A stretch of 64,000 nucleotides of DNA from Acidimicrobiia bacterium (GTDB lineage Bacteria > Actinomycetota > Acidimicrobiia > Spongiisociales > ZC4RG35), in assembly GCA_017577575.1 (NCBI GenBank), contig PKRG01000005.1:62001-126000 (forward strand), written 5' to 3'. Made by a program: the position numbers and the translations under genes. Below are positions 8,060-15,754 of the stretch, piece after piece. The notes under the pieces were generated by a model. That model made no database searches, was not told the origin of the DNA, and saw only the letters and a program-made list of their open reading frames with translations. How positions within the stretch are numbered: position 1 is the first letter of the stretch; every line of letters begins with the position of its first letter.

Positions 8060-9559
8060 CTAAGGCGTCGTCGGACGCTCGAACGCCGGGTCGACGGCTG
8101 CTTCCGCCGTCGAGCGGTGCCACGTCGAGACGATCACCTTCTTGTCCGTGTAGAAGTCCACGGCGTCGTTGGCCCGTCCCCGATGCGACCCGTACAGGGA
8201 GGTCTTCCGCCCCCCGACGGGATAGAAGGCGATCGGAGCCGGGGTGCCGATGTTCACGCCGATCTGGCCGGTCTGGACCCTCTGGCGGAACTCCCGGGCA
8301 TCGGCGCCGTATTCGGTGTAGATGGCGGCGGTGTGGCCGTAGGAGCTGCGGTTGATGATCTCGATGGCCTCCTCCAGTCCGCTGACCGGGAGCACGCACC
8401 GCACCGGGCCGAACAGCTCCTCGGTGAACAGGGGGGAGGTCGGGTCGGCGTGGACGACCGACGGGCCGATCCAATACCCGTTCTCGTAGCCCTCGACCGT
8501 GGCGCCGCGGCCGTCGACGAGTATCTCCGCTCCGGCTCGCTCGGCGTCGTCGACCGCCTTCGCCAGCCGGTCGCGGGAGGCCGCCGAGATCACGGGGCCC
8601 AGCGTCGTCTCGGGATCGGTGCCCGGCCCCAGGCGCAGCGCCCGGACCCGGTCGAGGAACAGGTCCATCACCTCGTCCCAGACGTTCCGATACACGAGGA
8701 GGTTGGATCCGGCGAAACACCGCTGCGAGGCGTTGCCGAACATCGAAGAGACGATGTTGGGCATGCACCGCTCCAGGACCGCGGAGTCGGTGACGACCAG
8801 GTGGTTCTTGGACCCTCCCTGGCTCTGGCAGCGCTTCCCCTGGGCGGTGACCATCCGGTACACCTCACCGGCGACGTGGGACGAGCCGACGAACGAGACA
8901 CCGGCCACCGCGGGATGCTCGGCGATGGCGGCCACGACGTCGGGACCACCCAGGGCGACGTTGACGACGCCGGGCGGGAACCCGGCCTCGAGCGCCAGCT
9001 CGACGAGGCGGATCGTGGTGAGGGGGCAGAGCTCCGACGGCTTGATCACGACCGTGTTGCCGCAGGCCACGGCCCACGTGAAGTAGAGGGGAATCATCGC
9101 CGGGAAGTTGAAGGGGGCGATGATCCCGAACACGCCCAGCGGCTCGCGGATGTACTCGATGTCGACGGCGGTTCCGATCTCCTCGGACACCGACCCCTTC
9201 ATGAGCTCCGGGATGGCGCAGGCGTGCTCGATGTACTGGAGGCCGCGCAGCAGCTCTCCCTTCGCCTCCGCCACGGTCTTCCCGTTCTCCCGCACGATGA
9301 TGTCGGCGAGCTCGTCGACGGCGGCGTTGACCAGCTCCCGGTAGCGGAACATGATCGCCGCCCGGGTGGGCACCGGCGTCATGCGCCATTTCCAGAAGGC
9401 GGCCGCGGCGGCTTCGATGACCGCGTCGACTTCGGCGCGCGTCGACGCCGGCTGGTGAGCGATGACCGAGCCCGTGGCGGGGTCGGTGACGTCGATCACC
9501 GGGCCCGTCGGCTCGACCCAGTTCTCACCGGCGAGGTTGCGTAGCGTCTCGATACTCAA
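8060..9559 (-). CDS. CoA-acylating (methylmalonate-semialdehyde-type) aldehyde dehydrogenase
   Basis: A 499-residue aldehyde dehydrogenase close to MmsA/IolA. Cofactor fold and APFNFPAMIP are at 149-157, GGSKNH at 248-253 and the nucleophile Cys281 in ASQRCFAGS. In this family the general-base Glu of ordinary aldehyde dehydrogenases is replaced at the GGxKNH position and the product is an acyl-CoA, so an NAD- and CoA-dependent oxidation of a semialdehyde is likely. The TTG start overlaps the enamidase stop (TTGA) and follows GGAGG at proper spacing. In the operon it would process the semialdehyde released by the ring-opening hydrolase, for example a formyl- or malonic-semialdehyde-like product. 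It could instead be a general methylmalonate-semialdehyde dehydrogenase for valine or pyrimidine breakdown. Confidence 0.88.
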   Translation of the reverse strand: MSIETLRNLAGENWVEPTGPVIDVTDPATGSVIAHQPASTRAEVDAVIEAAAAAFWKWRMTPVPTRAAIMFRYRELVNAAVDELADIIVRENGKTVAEAKGELLRGLQYIEHACAIPELMKGSVSEEIGTAVDIEYIREPLGVFGIIAPFNFPAMIPLYFTWAVACGNTVVIKPSELCPLTTIRLVELALEAGFPPGVVNVALGGPDVVAAIAEHPAVAGVSFVGSSHVAGEVYRMVTAQGKRCQSQGGSKNHLVVTDSAVLERCMPNIVSSMFGNASQRCFAGSNLLVYRNVWDEVMDLFLDRVRALRLGPGTDPETTLGPVISAASRDRLAKAVDDAERAGAEILVDGRGATVEGYENGYWIGPSVVHADPTSPLFTEELFGPVRCVLPVSGLEEAIEIINRSSYGHTAAIYTEYGADAREFRQRVQTGQIGVNIGTPAPIAFYPVGGRKTSLYGSHRGRANDAVDFYTDKKVIVSTWHRSTAEAAVDPAFERPTTP

Positions 9560-10731
9560 TGGGAGCCTCCTGCTTGCACCCACGGGACCTGGATGTTGCG
9601 AACCGGGGGTGGCGTGTTCCTGGACTTCACGAAGCGCACTTCGCCGTCGACGACGGCGGCGAAGACCGCGGGGGTGTCGGCGATGGCGAGCGCGCCGAGG
9701 GCGTCCCCTGCCTCCGACCCGAGAGGGGCGTCGGCGATGATCAGGTCGGCCTCCTTGCCTTCGGCGATCACTCCCCGGTCGAGGCCGTGGAGCTTGGCCG
9801 TGTTGCCGGTGGCGCAGGCGACGGCCAGCTCGGGAGCCATCCCCCCGAGAGCCGACATCCATCCCATGGTGCGGAGGATGCCGAGCGGCACCACGCCGGT
9901 GCCGGCGGGCGAGTCAGTGCCGACGATGACGCGACCCAACGCGTCCCGCTCAGCGGCGAGCCTCACCACGTCCCCGACGGCGCGGGCGTTGCCGTTGTGG
10001 ACGACCTCGATCATCGCCTCCGACTCGTCGAGGATCCTCTCGACCTCCGAGGAGCGGAGCGCGGTGGGGCCGCCGTTGACGTGGGCGGCGACGTCGGGAC
10101 GCACCGCCAGCACGTAGTCGGCGCCGATGACTCCGCTTCCGGGTATCGAGGCGCCGCCGGTGTGCATGACGACCTTCATCCCGTGGCTCTGCGCCCACCG
10201 CACCATCGGCTCGGCCTGCTCGGGGTCTTTCACGCCGGAGATGCCGATCTCGCCCACGATGCGGACACCGGCGGCGGCCATCTCGGCGAAGTCGGCTTCG
10301 ATGAGCCCTTCCTCGAGGAGGACAGCACCGCCGATCACCTTGGCGCCGCCGGGCCGGAACTTGGCGAAGGAGCGGGCGGCGAGGATCGCCAGTGCCTTCA
10401 CCCCGGCCGGGTCGGTGGGGCGCCCCGGGGTGTGTGGCTCGCCGGCGGAGATCATCGTGGTGACGCCGCCGTGCAGGTAGCTCTCGAGGAAGTCGAGCGT
10501 GCGCTGGCGAGGGGTGAAGTCGCCGATGACGGGATGCACGTGGGAGTCGATGAGCCCCGGCATCACGGTGGCGCCGGCGACGTCGATGACCCGTTCGATG
10601 TCGCCGTCGACGGACGAGCCGATCGAGTGGATCTTTCCGTCCCGGACGACGATCGTGTCGGCGTCGGCCAGCGGCCGGTCGATGTCTCCGGTGACGAGGG
10701 TTCCGATGTTGGTGAGCGCTAGATCACTCAT
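9556..10731 (-). CDS. Enamidase-like amidohydrolase
   Basis: A 391-residue amidohydrolase that resembles the enamidase of nicotinate fermentation in Eubacterium barkeri (about 385 residues) along its length. Shared landmarks that I recall from that enzyme are APRQ/TPRQ after the metal site, LHGGVTTMISAG, the MHTGG and INGGPT-type strands, and the C-terminal KSRNTPP. Likely binuclear metal ligands are His64 and His66 in DSHVH, Glu161 as bridging carboxylate, His190, His217 and Asp273. Enamidase opens 1,4,5,6-tetrahydro-6-oxonicotinate to 2-formylglutarate and ammonia. The gene overlaps its neighbours on both sides by four bases. The exact substrate here is inferred; a related cyclic enamide is possible. 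Confidence 0.82.
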   Translation of the reverse strand: MSDLALTNIGTLVTGDIDRPLADADTIVVRDGKIHSIGSSVDGDIERVIDVAGATVMPGLIDSHVHPVIGDFTPRQRTLDFLESYLHGGVTTMISAGEPHTPGRPTDPAGVKALAILAARSFAKFRPGGAKVIGGAVLLEEGLIEADFAEMAAAGVRIVGEIGISGVKDPEQAEPMVRWAQSHGMKVVMHTGGASIPGSGVIGADYVLAVRPDVAAHVNGGPTALRSSEVERILDESEAMIEVVHNGNARAVGDVVRLAAERDALGRVIVGTDSPAGTGVVPLGILRTMGWMSALGGMAPELAVACATGNTAKLHGLDRGVIAEGKEADLIIADAPLGSEAGDALGALAIADTPAVFAAVVDGEVRFVKSRNTPPPVRNIQVPWVQAGGSH

Positions 10732-11306
10732 CGCAGACCGTCCTCGCCCTTGATCTCGTCCACCGTCAGTCCGCCGACCCGCGGATGCGGGCGGCCGCCG
10801 TCGGTGACCGCCACCGCGATGACCATCTCGTCCGGAGCCGGGGCGTCGACGATGCGCAGCTCGATGGCGTCGAAGTGGCTGCGGACGAAGGCGGCGTCCT
10901 TGTGGTGGAGGGGCACGTCGATCGGTGTGCCGGGGGCGCCCCTCTTCTTCGAGGAGGGGATGATGGCTTTTCCTCCGCCACAAGCCTCGCGCAGGGGAGC
11001 GCCGAAGTTGGGGTGGAGGATGGCGGCGACCTGCTCGAGCTCTCCGGCCATCCCCACGATGCCCGCCTTGCCGTAGGAGTGGACGGGCTTTCCGTCGAGA
11101 GCGGCGACGGCGAGCGGCGCCAGCTCGGCGGACAGGGCGCCGCCCGCTTCGGCCAACTCGCTCAGGTCCTCGACGAACTCGCCCGCGTACGGATTGCCCA
11201 CGACGGCACCCAGGACCACGCGGCGGATGGGTGTCGCCACCGGCCTGCCGCCCTCCGTGCGGACGTCCTCGACGTAGGTGACGATCTTGCGGATGTCGAG
11301 TTGCAT
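10728..11306 (-). CDS. PF06684 ('amino acid synthesis') family protein
   Basis: A 192-residue soluble protein that fits the PF06684/DUF1185 family, long labelled 'amino acid synthesis' without a proven reaction. Visible features are an N-terminal MQLDIRKIVTYVEDVRTEGG, the segment VVGNPYAGEFVEDLSEL, a Gly-Lys-rich stretch SYGKAGIVGMAGELEQ and HPNFGAPLREACGGGKAI. It has a strong ribosome site (GAGGAGG) and its stop overlaps the enamidase start by four bases. Position between a flavin-type oxidoreductase and a ring-opening hydrolase suggests it takes part in the same pathway, possibly acting on a ring or enamide intermediate. No catalytic residue can be named from the sequence alone. Confidence 0.8.
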   Translation of the reverse strand: MQLDIRKIVTYVEDVRTEGGRPVATPIRRVVLGAVVGNPYAGEFVEDLSELAEAGGALSAELAPLAVAALDGKPVHSYGKAGIVGMAGELEQVAAILHPNFGAPLREACGGGKAIIPSSKKRGAPGTPIDVPLHHKDAAFVRSHFDAIELRIVDAPAPDEMVIAVAVTDGGRPHPRVGGLTVDEIKGEDGLR

Positions 11307-11330
11307 CGGTGAGCCTCCTCCTCGTGGTGT

Positions 11331-12320
11331 TCAGCTGAGGAACGGCTCGACCACGTGTCGCGTCACGAGGTCGAGCTGTTCGGGGTCGCCTACCAGGGGG
11401 GTGACGATCAGGTATTCCAAGCCGGCGTTCTGTAGTTCGGCGATGGTGGCTTGGATGTCGTCGATCGTTCCCGTCAGATACGAGGCGCGCAGGTCCTCCT
11501 CCGTGCGGTGTCGGCCCATCACGTCGATGAGGCGCGGCATCTGCTCGGCGAGGGCGGCGTCCCGGTCGGACGTCTCGACGACGTGGACGAACTGGGTGGC
11601 GCCGTAGATCAGGCTGTCGGGGTCGCGGCCCTTGTCGGCGAGGTGCTGGCGAACCACCGCCAGGTCGTTCTTCACATCTCCCGGATCCGAGCCCGAAGAG
11701 CGAGCCATCCACCCGTCGGCGCGGAAGATGCGCTCCAGCACGGTCTTGGCCATGAAGGGCTTGTCGGGCGTGTCGGGGGCGTGGGTCAGGGTGCCGCCGG
11801 CCACCCACACCGGCGGGAGGTCGGGAACCCGGGGGTAGATCGTCAGGTCTTCGACTCGCCAGAACTGGCCCTCGAAGGTGACGTTCTCCTCGGTGAGGAG
11901 CAGCCGGATCAGCTCCAGGGCCTCGTCGGTGCGCTTGCCGCGTTCTTTGAGAGGGACACCGACGGCTGCGAACTCGGCGGGATCCCATCCCACGGCGACG
12001 CCGAAGCGGAAACGCCCTCCCGACACCATGTGGAGGGACGCCACTTCCTTGGCCAGCATCACCGGGTGACGGAGGGGCACCACGAGGGCGGCCGTTCCCA
12101 ATCCGACTCGGCTGGTGACGCCGGCGGCGGCAGACAGCATCACCATCGGGTCGATCCAGGCGACGCCGTACACGCCTTTCGACACCAGGAGGTGGTCGAT
12201 CACCCAGATGTCCTCGTACGGGCCGTCTTCGACCCGGCGGCAGTAGTCGAGCAACTGGGCCATGTCCTCGTAGGCCAGGTCGGGCCAGGCGTACGATGGA
12301 ATCCGCAACCCGAATCTCAT
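11331..12320 (-). CDS. Luciferase-like (LLM class) flavin/F420-dependent oxidoreductase
   Basis: A 329-residue TIM-barrel oxidoreductase of the bacterial luciferase-like superfamily, opening MRFGLRIPSYAWPDL and carrying the family pattern LGTAALVVPLRHPVMLAKEVASL and GRFRFGVAVGWDPAEF. Members use reduced FMN with oxygen as monooxygenases, or coenzyme F420 for hydride transfer. The genome makes F420 (cofC at 40.9 kb), so F420 use is possible. It is the second gene of the operon; its ATG overlaps the iclR stop by four bases after a strong AAGGAGG site. In the anaerobic nicotinate pathway an FeS flavoprotein reduces 6-hydroxynicotinate before enamidase acts; no such reductase is seen here, and this enzyme is the obvious candidate for that step. 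Confidence 0.85.
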   Translation of the reverse strand: MRFGLRIPSYAWPDLAYEDMAQLLDYCRRVEDGPYEDIWVIDHLLVSKGVYGVAWIDPMVMLSAAAGVTSRVGLGTAALVVPLRHPVMLAKEVASLHMVSGGRFRFGVAVGWDPAEFAAVGVPLKERGKRTDEALELIRLLLTEENVTFEGQFWRVEDLTIYPRVPDLPPVWVAGGTLTHAPDTPDKPFMAKTVLERIFRADGWMARSSGSDPGDVKNDLAVVRQHLADKGRDPDSLIYGATQFVHVVETSDRDAALAEQMPRLIDVMGRHRTEEDLRASYLTGTIDDIQATIAELQNAGLEYLIVTPLVGDPEQLDLVTRHVVEPFLS

Positions 12321-13123
12321 CTCTCCTCCTTCTTTCTAGGACCTGGATTGGCGCCCATCTCCCGTGCCGTCTCGCGGAGCGGCTCGAGCCACTGCTCCCA
12401 CGAGAAACGAGCCGAGGGCCCGGCGATGCTCAAGGCGCCGTTGATCATCCCTTCACCGTCCTGGATGCCGACCGCCACCGCGGTGACACCCAGCGTGAAC
12501 TCGTCGATGTTCACGGCATAGCCCTGCTCGCGGACCCGTTCGATGACCTCGAACAGTTCCGTCTTCGTCTCGATGCTGTGCCCTTCCCACTCCGGCAGCT
12601 TCTCTTCGGGGTACAGCTCGTGGATCTGCTCGTCCGACATCGCCGCCAACAGGCACTTGCCGGAAGCCGAGGTGTGGAGAGGCATCCGGGTCCCCACGCG
12701 GATCTCGGCGCGGAGAACCTGGCTGCTCTCGAAGCGCTTGACGATCAGGGCGTCGCGTCTGGAGCGGATCGCGAACGAGACCGCCTCCTTGCTGGCCGAG
12801 GCGAGCCGTTCCATGGGCGGGTCCAGGTAGTTGCCGAGCTTGAGGTGCTCGAGCGCCGCCGCCCCCAGTTCCACCGCCCCGACGTCGAGCCCGTACCGGC
12901 CGCCTTCGGCGCTGGCTCCCACCAACCCGGCGTCGGCCAGAGACTGGAGGATCGAATGGACGGTGCTCTTTCCCAGCTTCAGCTGGCGGGCGATCTCGGA
13001 GACCCCCATCGGCCTGTCTGCCTCGGCCAGGAGGCGGAGCAGCCGAGCGGCGTTCGTGACGGTCTTCAGGCGCCGGCCCCGACTCGTGGGTCCTTCGGCG
13101 CCGGGTTGCGGTTGCGCGGTCAT
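12317..13123 (-). CDS. IclR-family transcriptional regulator
   Basis: A 268-residue regulator with an N-terminal winged helix-turn-helix (about residues 15-80; VSEIARQLKLGKSTVHSIL) and a C-terminal effector-binding domain (about 90-255) with the typical HTSASGKCLLAAM stretch. IclR proteins control catabolic operons and sense the substrate or an intermediate. It is the first gene of the minus-strand catabolic run and overlaps the oxidoreductase gene by four bases, so it is expressed with the genes it probably controls. Two similar dyad sites, 93-117 bases before its own start and before the hydroxylase genes, are the best candidate targets. Confidence 0.92.
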   Translation of the reverse strand: MTAQPQPGAEGPTSRGRRLKTVTNAARLLRLLAEADRPMGVSEIARQLKLGKSTVHSILQSLADAGLVGASAEGGRYGLDVGAVELGAAALEHLKLGNYLDPPMERLASASKEAVSFAIRSRRDALIVKRFESSQVLRAEIRVGTRMPLHTSASGKCLLAAMSDEQIHELYPEEKLPEWEGHSIETKTELFEVIERVREQGYAVNIDEFTLGVTAVAVGIQDGEGMINGALSIAGPSARFSWEQWLEPLRETAREMGANPGPRKKEER

Positions 13124-13215
13124 TCCGTCCGCTCGCTACGGGCTTCGACGAACCCGACCCACGTTGGAGTGCCGATCACGATCCACCCCCGACAAAATCC
13201 CCCGCAGTCGAGACT

Positions 13216-13240
13216 GTTCGCATAATACGTATGGCGTTCG
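13216..13240. promoter_or_regulatory. Candidate IclR operator upstream of iclR
   Basis: GTTCGCATAATACGTAT (13216-13232) followed by GTTCG starting 20 bases after the first half-site. Against the site at 7965 it matches as GTTC.CATA.T.CG.A and then GCGTTCG, 18 of 25 positions, same orientation. On the minus strand its core contains TATTAT, a possible -10 element, so binding here could give autorepression. The rest of the 203-base gap between iclR and murA shows no gene and no clear terminator. Confidence 0.5.
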
Positions 13241-13326
13241 GCATTCCCACAGATGATGACGCGCCCAACTCGCCCGTGTCAAGCAAGTCCGAGAAAGAAC
13301 GAGCTACCTGCCTGCGGAGCAGCTGT

Positions 13327-14580
13327 TCAGCCTGTGCGGCGGATGTCCGCACCCAAGGAGGCGAGCTTTTCGACGAAGGCCTCGTACCCGCGGTCTATGT
13401 GGTGGATCTCGTCGACGACCGTCGTGCCCTCCGCCCGCAGCCCCGCGAGGACCACGGCCGCCCCGGCGCGGATGTCGTGGGCCAGCACCGGGCAGCCGGA
13501 GAGACGCTCCACTCCCCTCACGACCGCGTGCTGCCACTCGGTGGTGATGTCGGCACCCATCCGCCGCAGCTCACCGATGTAGCGGAACCGGGCGTCGTAG
13601 ATGTTCTCGGTGATGACGGAGGTGCCTTCGGCGATGGACAGGAGCGCCACCATCTGAGGGTGCATGTCGGTGTGGAAGCCGGGGAACGGAAGGGTGGCGA
13701 AGTCGACGGCGCGGGGACGCTCGGGACCGATGACGCGCAGCCAGCCGTCTCCGCGCTCCACTCCGACGCCGGCCTCCTCCAGCTTGCGCAGCTCCATGCG
13801 CAGGTCGTCGGGGATGCAGCCCGTGACGGTGACGTCGCCGGCGGTGATCGCCCCGGCGATGGCATACGTTCCCGCTTCGAGGCGGTCGGGCACGACCCGA
13901 TGGTCGGCGGGGCGCAACTCGTCCACCCCTCGCACGTGGATGATCGCCGTCCCCTCCCCCGAGATGTCGGCGCCCATCCCACGCAGCTGGCGGACGAGGT
14001 CGCGGATCTCTGGCTCCCGTGCGGCGTTGACGATGGTCGTGTTGCCTTTAGCGAGGACCGCCGCGAACAGGAGGTTCTCGGTGGCACCGACTGAGGGGAA
14101 GGGAAGCTCGACCTCGGCTCCGATCAGGCGATCGGAGACCGTTCCGATCAGCTCTCCGTGGACCAGCTCGAACGACGCCCCCATCCGCTCCAGGCCGTCG
14201 AGGTGGAAGTCGATGGGACGCGCTCCGAGGTCGTCGCCGCCGGGTTGGGCCACCCGGGCGATGCCGCACCGAGCCAGCAGAGGGCCCAGGACCACGATCG
14301 AAGCGCGCATCTGCCTCACCAGGTGCAGGGGCGCCTCCGGCTCCAGCTCCTCGGGAACGACGATGTGCAGCTCGTGGTCCCGCCTGTCCACATGGCAGCC
14401 GACATGCGCCAGCACCTCGGACATCAAGGCGACATCGAGGATGTCCGGGACGTTCGTCAGTCGGTGGCGTCCGGGGGCGAGCAGAGTGGCCGCCATCTCC
14501 TTCAGCACTGCGTTCTTGGCGCCGAGGACGCCGACCGTGCCGCGGAGTGTCTGCCCTCCCTCGACGATGATCTGGGGCAT
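13327..14580 (-). CDS. murA: UDP-N-acetylglucosamine 1-carboxyvinyltransferase MurA (Cys-to-Asp form)
   Basis: A 417-residue enolpyruvyl transferase, full length for MurA. It transfers enolpyruvate from PEP to UDP-GlcNAc in the first committed step of peptidoglycan synthesis, in the cytoplasm. Lys22-Asn23 in GAKNAVLK bind substrate. The active-site loop reads AQPGGDDLGARP at 111-122: the position of E. coli Cys115 is Asp116. Asp in that place is known from Mycobacterium tuberculosis and Chlamydia MurA, which stay active and are not alkylated by fosfomycin. The gene ends 203 bases before iclR and is transcribed divergently from rpiB. Confidence 0.96.
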   Translation of the reverse strand: MPQIIVEGGQTLRGTVGVLGAKNAVLKEMAATLLAPGRHRLTNVPDILDVALMSEVLAHVGCHVDRRDHELHIVVPEELEPEAPLHLVRQMRASIVVLGPLLARCGIARVAQPGGDDLGARPIDFHLDGLERMGASFELVHGELIGTVSDRLIGAEVELPFPSVGATENLLFAAVLAKGNTTIVNAAREPEIRDLVRQLRGMGADISGEGTAIIHVRGVDELRPADHRVVPDRLEAGTYAIAGAITAGDVTVTGCIPDDLRMELRKLEEAGVGVERGDGWLRVIGPERPRAVDFATLPFPGFHTDMHPQMVALLSIAEGTSVITENIYDARFRYIGELRRMGADITTEWQHAVVRGVERLSGCPVLAHDIRAGAAVVLAGLRAEGTTVVDEIHHIDRGYEAFVEKLASLGADIRRTG

Positions 14581-14671
14581 CCGGCTGCAGTGTACGGGTT
14601 GGCGACCCGAAGGCGTTCTCGATCACGGCCGTCGATACCCGAGGCGAGTCTGCGAGAGGTAGCCTGAGCCA

Positions 14672-15112
14672 ATGCGCATCGCCCTCGCCGCCGATCACGC
14701 CGGCTATCCGCTCAAAGAACACCTGGCGAAGTGGCTCACCGAGCACGGGCACGCCGTCTACGACCTCGGAACCCACTCCACCGACCCGGTCGACTATCCC
14801 GACTTCGCCGCCGCCGCGGCGCGGGCGGTTCTCGACGGACGCGCCAACCGGGCCATCGTCGTGTGCGGATCTGGCGCCGGGGCGTGCATCGCCGCCAACA
14901 AGTTCCGGGGCATCCGGGCTGCCGTCGCCCAGGAGACCTACACCGCCCGCCAGATGGTGGAGCACGACGACGTCAACGTGCTCTGCCTGGGGGCGCGGGT
15001 CGTGGGCGAGAAGCTCGCCGAGGAAGTCGTCGCCGAGTTCTTGGACGCCGAGTTCACCGGTGAGGAACGTCACCGGCGGAGGCTCGAGAAGATCGAGGCT
15101 CTCGAGTCCTGA
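14672..15112 (+). CDS. rpiB: Ribose-5-phosphate isomerase B
   Basis: A 146-residue RpiB/LacAB family protein that interconverts ribose 5-phosphate and ribulose 5-phosphate in the pentose phosphate pathway. It opens MRIALAADHAGYPLKEHL; Asp8-His9 belong to the phosphosugar site and Cys65 in VVCGSGAGACIAANK is the catalytic base position. The loop MVEHDDVNVLCLGARV is also typical. It is divergent from murA across 91 bases and convergent with the thioredoxin-like gene. Confidence 0.96.
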   Translation: MRIALAADHAGYPLKEHLAKWLTEHGHAVYDLGTHSTDPVDYPDFAAAAARAVLDGRANRAIVVCGSGAGACIAANKFRGIRAAVAQETYTARQMVEHDDVNVLCLGARVVGEKLAEEVVAEFLDAEFTGEERHRRRLEKIEALES

Positions 15113-15121
15113 CCGGGGAGA

Positions 15122-15754
15122 TCAGGACAGGGCTTCGACCCCTTCGATGGCGATCCGGAACAGCTCTCCGATCACGTCGCCGCCTGCGGCGGTGATCTCA
15201 CCGGAGATCCGGAACACGACGTTGTTGTCCCCGTCGAGCACCACCCAGTAGGGAGTCCCGACCAACCCCAGGGCGGCGGCGGCGGTGTTCGACTGGTCGT
15301 CGTGGATCGTCGGCACGTCCCAGCCTTCCCGCTCGAGCCACTCCTGCGGCGGCCAGTTGCCCCGCACCTTCTGCAGCAGCGTGGAGACGGCGTAGAAATC
15401 CACTTCCTCAGGCTTGTTGCCCGCCTCGAGCCAGTCGACGACCCGGGGCACCTCGTTCTGGCAGTGCGGGCACCAGTGGGCCATCACCAGCACCACCTTG
15501 GGGCGGCCGTCGGGCCCGATGGTCACCGTCGAGCCGTCGGGGTTGGTGGCCGTGAGCGTGGGGGCGGTCTGGCCGCGGGCGTCGTCGTTGGCGGCGTCGC
15601 CACCGAACGGGGGGAGGTTCTGGCCTTCGGCCGTCACCTGGCCGTAGACCTCTTCGTCAGAGGTGCCGCCGCTGACGGCGGAGATGGCGATGGCGATGAC
15701 GAGGCCCAGACCTAGGACCCCGCCGACGATGTAGAGGATCAGCTTGTTGTTCAT
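15122..15754 (-). CDS. Membrane-anchored thioredoxin-like protein
   Basis: A 210-residue protein with one N-terminal membrane segment (about 6-27) and an extracytoplasmic thioredoxin fold (about 65-205). The redox motif is Cys95-Pro-His-Cys98 in AHWCPHC, the same dipeptide as DsbA, and the cis-Pro loop is GTPYWVV. It is encoded immediately after a DsbB-like gene with a four-base overlap, so the two probably form an extracellular disulfide-forming pair in which DsbB re-oxidises this protein. It could alternatively act as a TlpA/ResA-type reductant, but the DsbB partner favours oxidation. Confidence 0.85.
   Translation of the reverse strand: MNNKLILYIVGGVLGLGLVIAIAISAVSGGTSDEEVYGQVTAEGQNLPPFGGDAANDDARGQTAPTLTATNPDGSTVTIGPDGRPKVVLVMAHWCPHCQNEVPRVVDWLEAGNKPEEVDFYAVSTLLQKVRGNWPPQEWLEREGWDVPTIHDDQSNTAAAALGLVGTPYWVVLDGDNNVVFRISGEITAAGGDVIGELFRIAIEGVEALS

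Noticed and set aside
15122..15754. Cytochrome c maturation protein (ResA/CcmG)
   Set aside because: The CPHC motif and coupling to a DsbB-like gene favour disulfide formation, and no cytochrome maturation genes are nearby.
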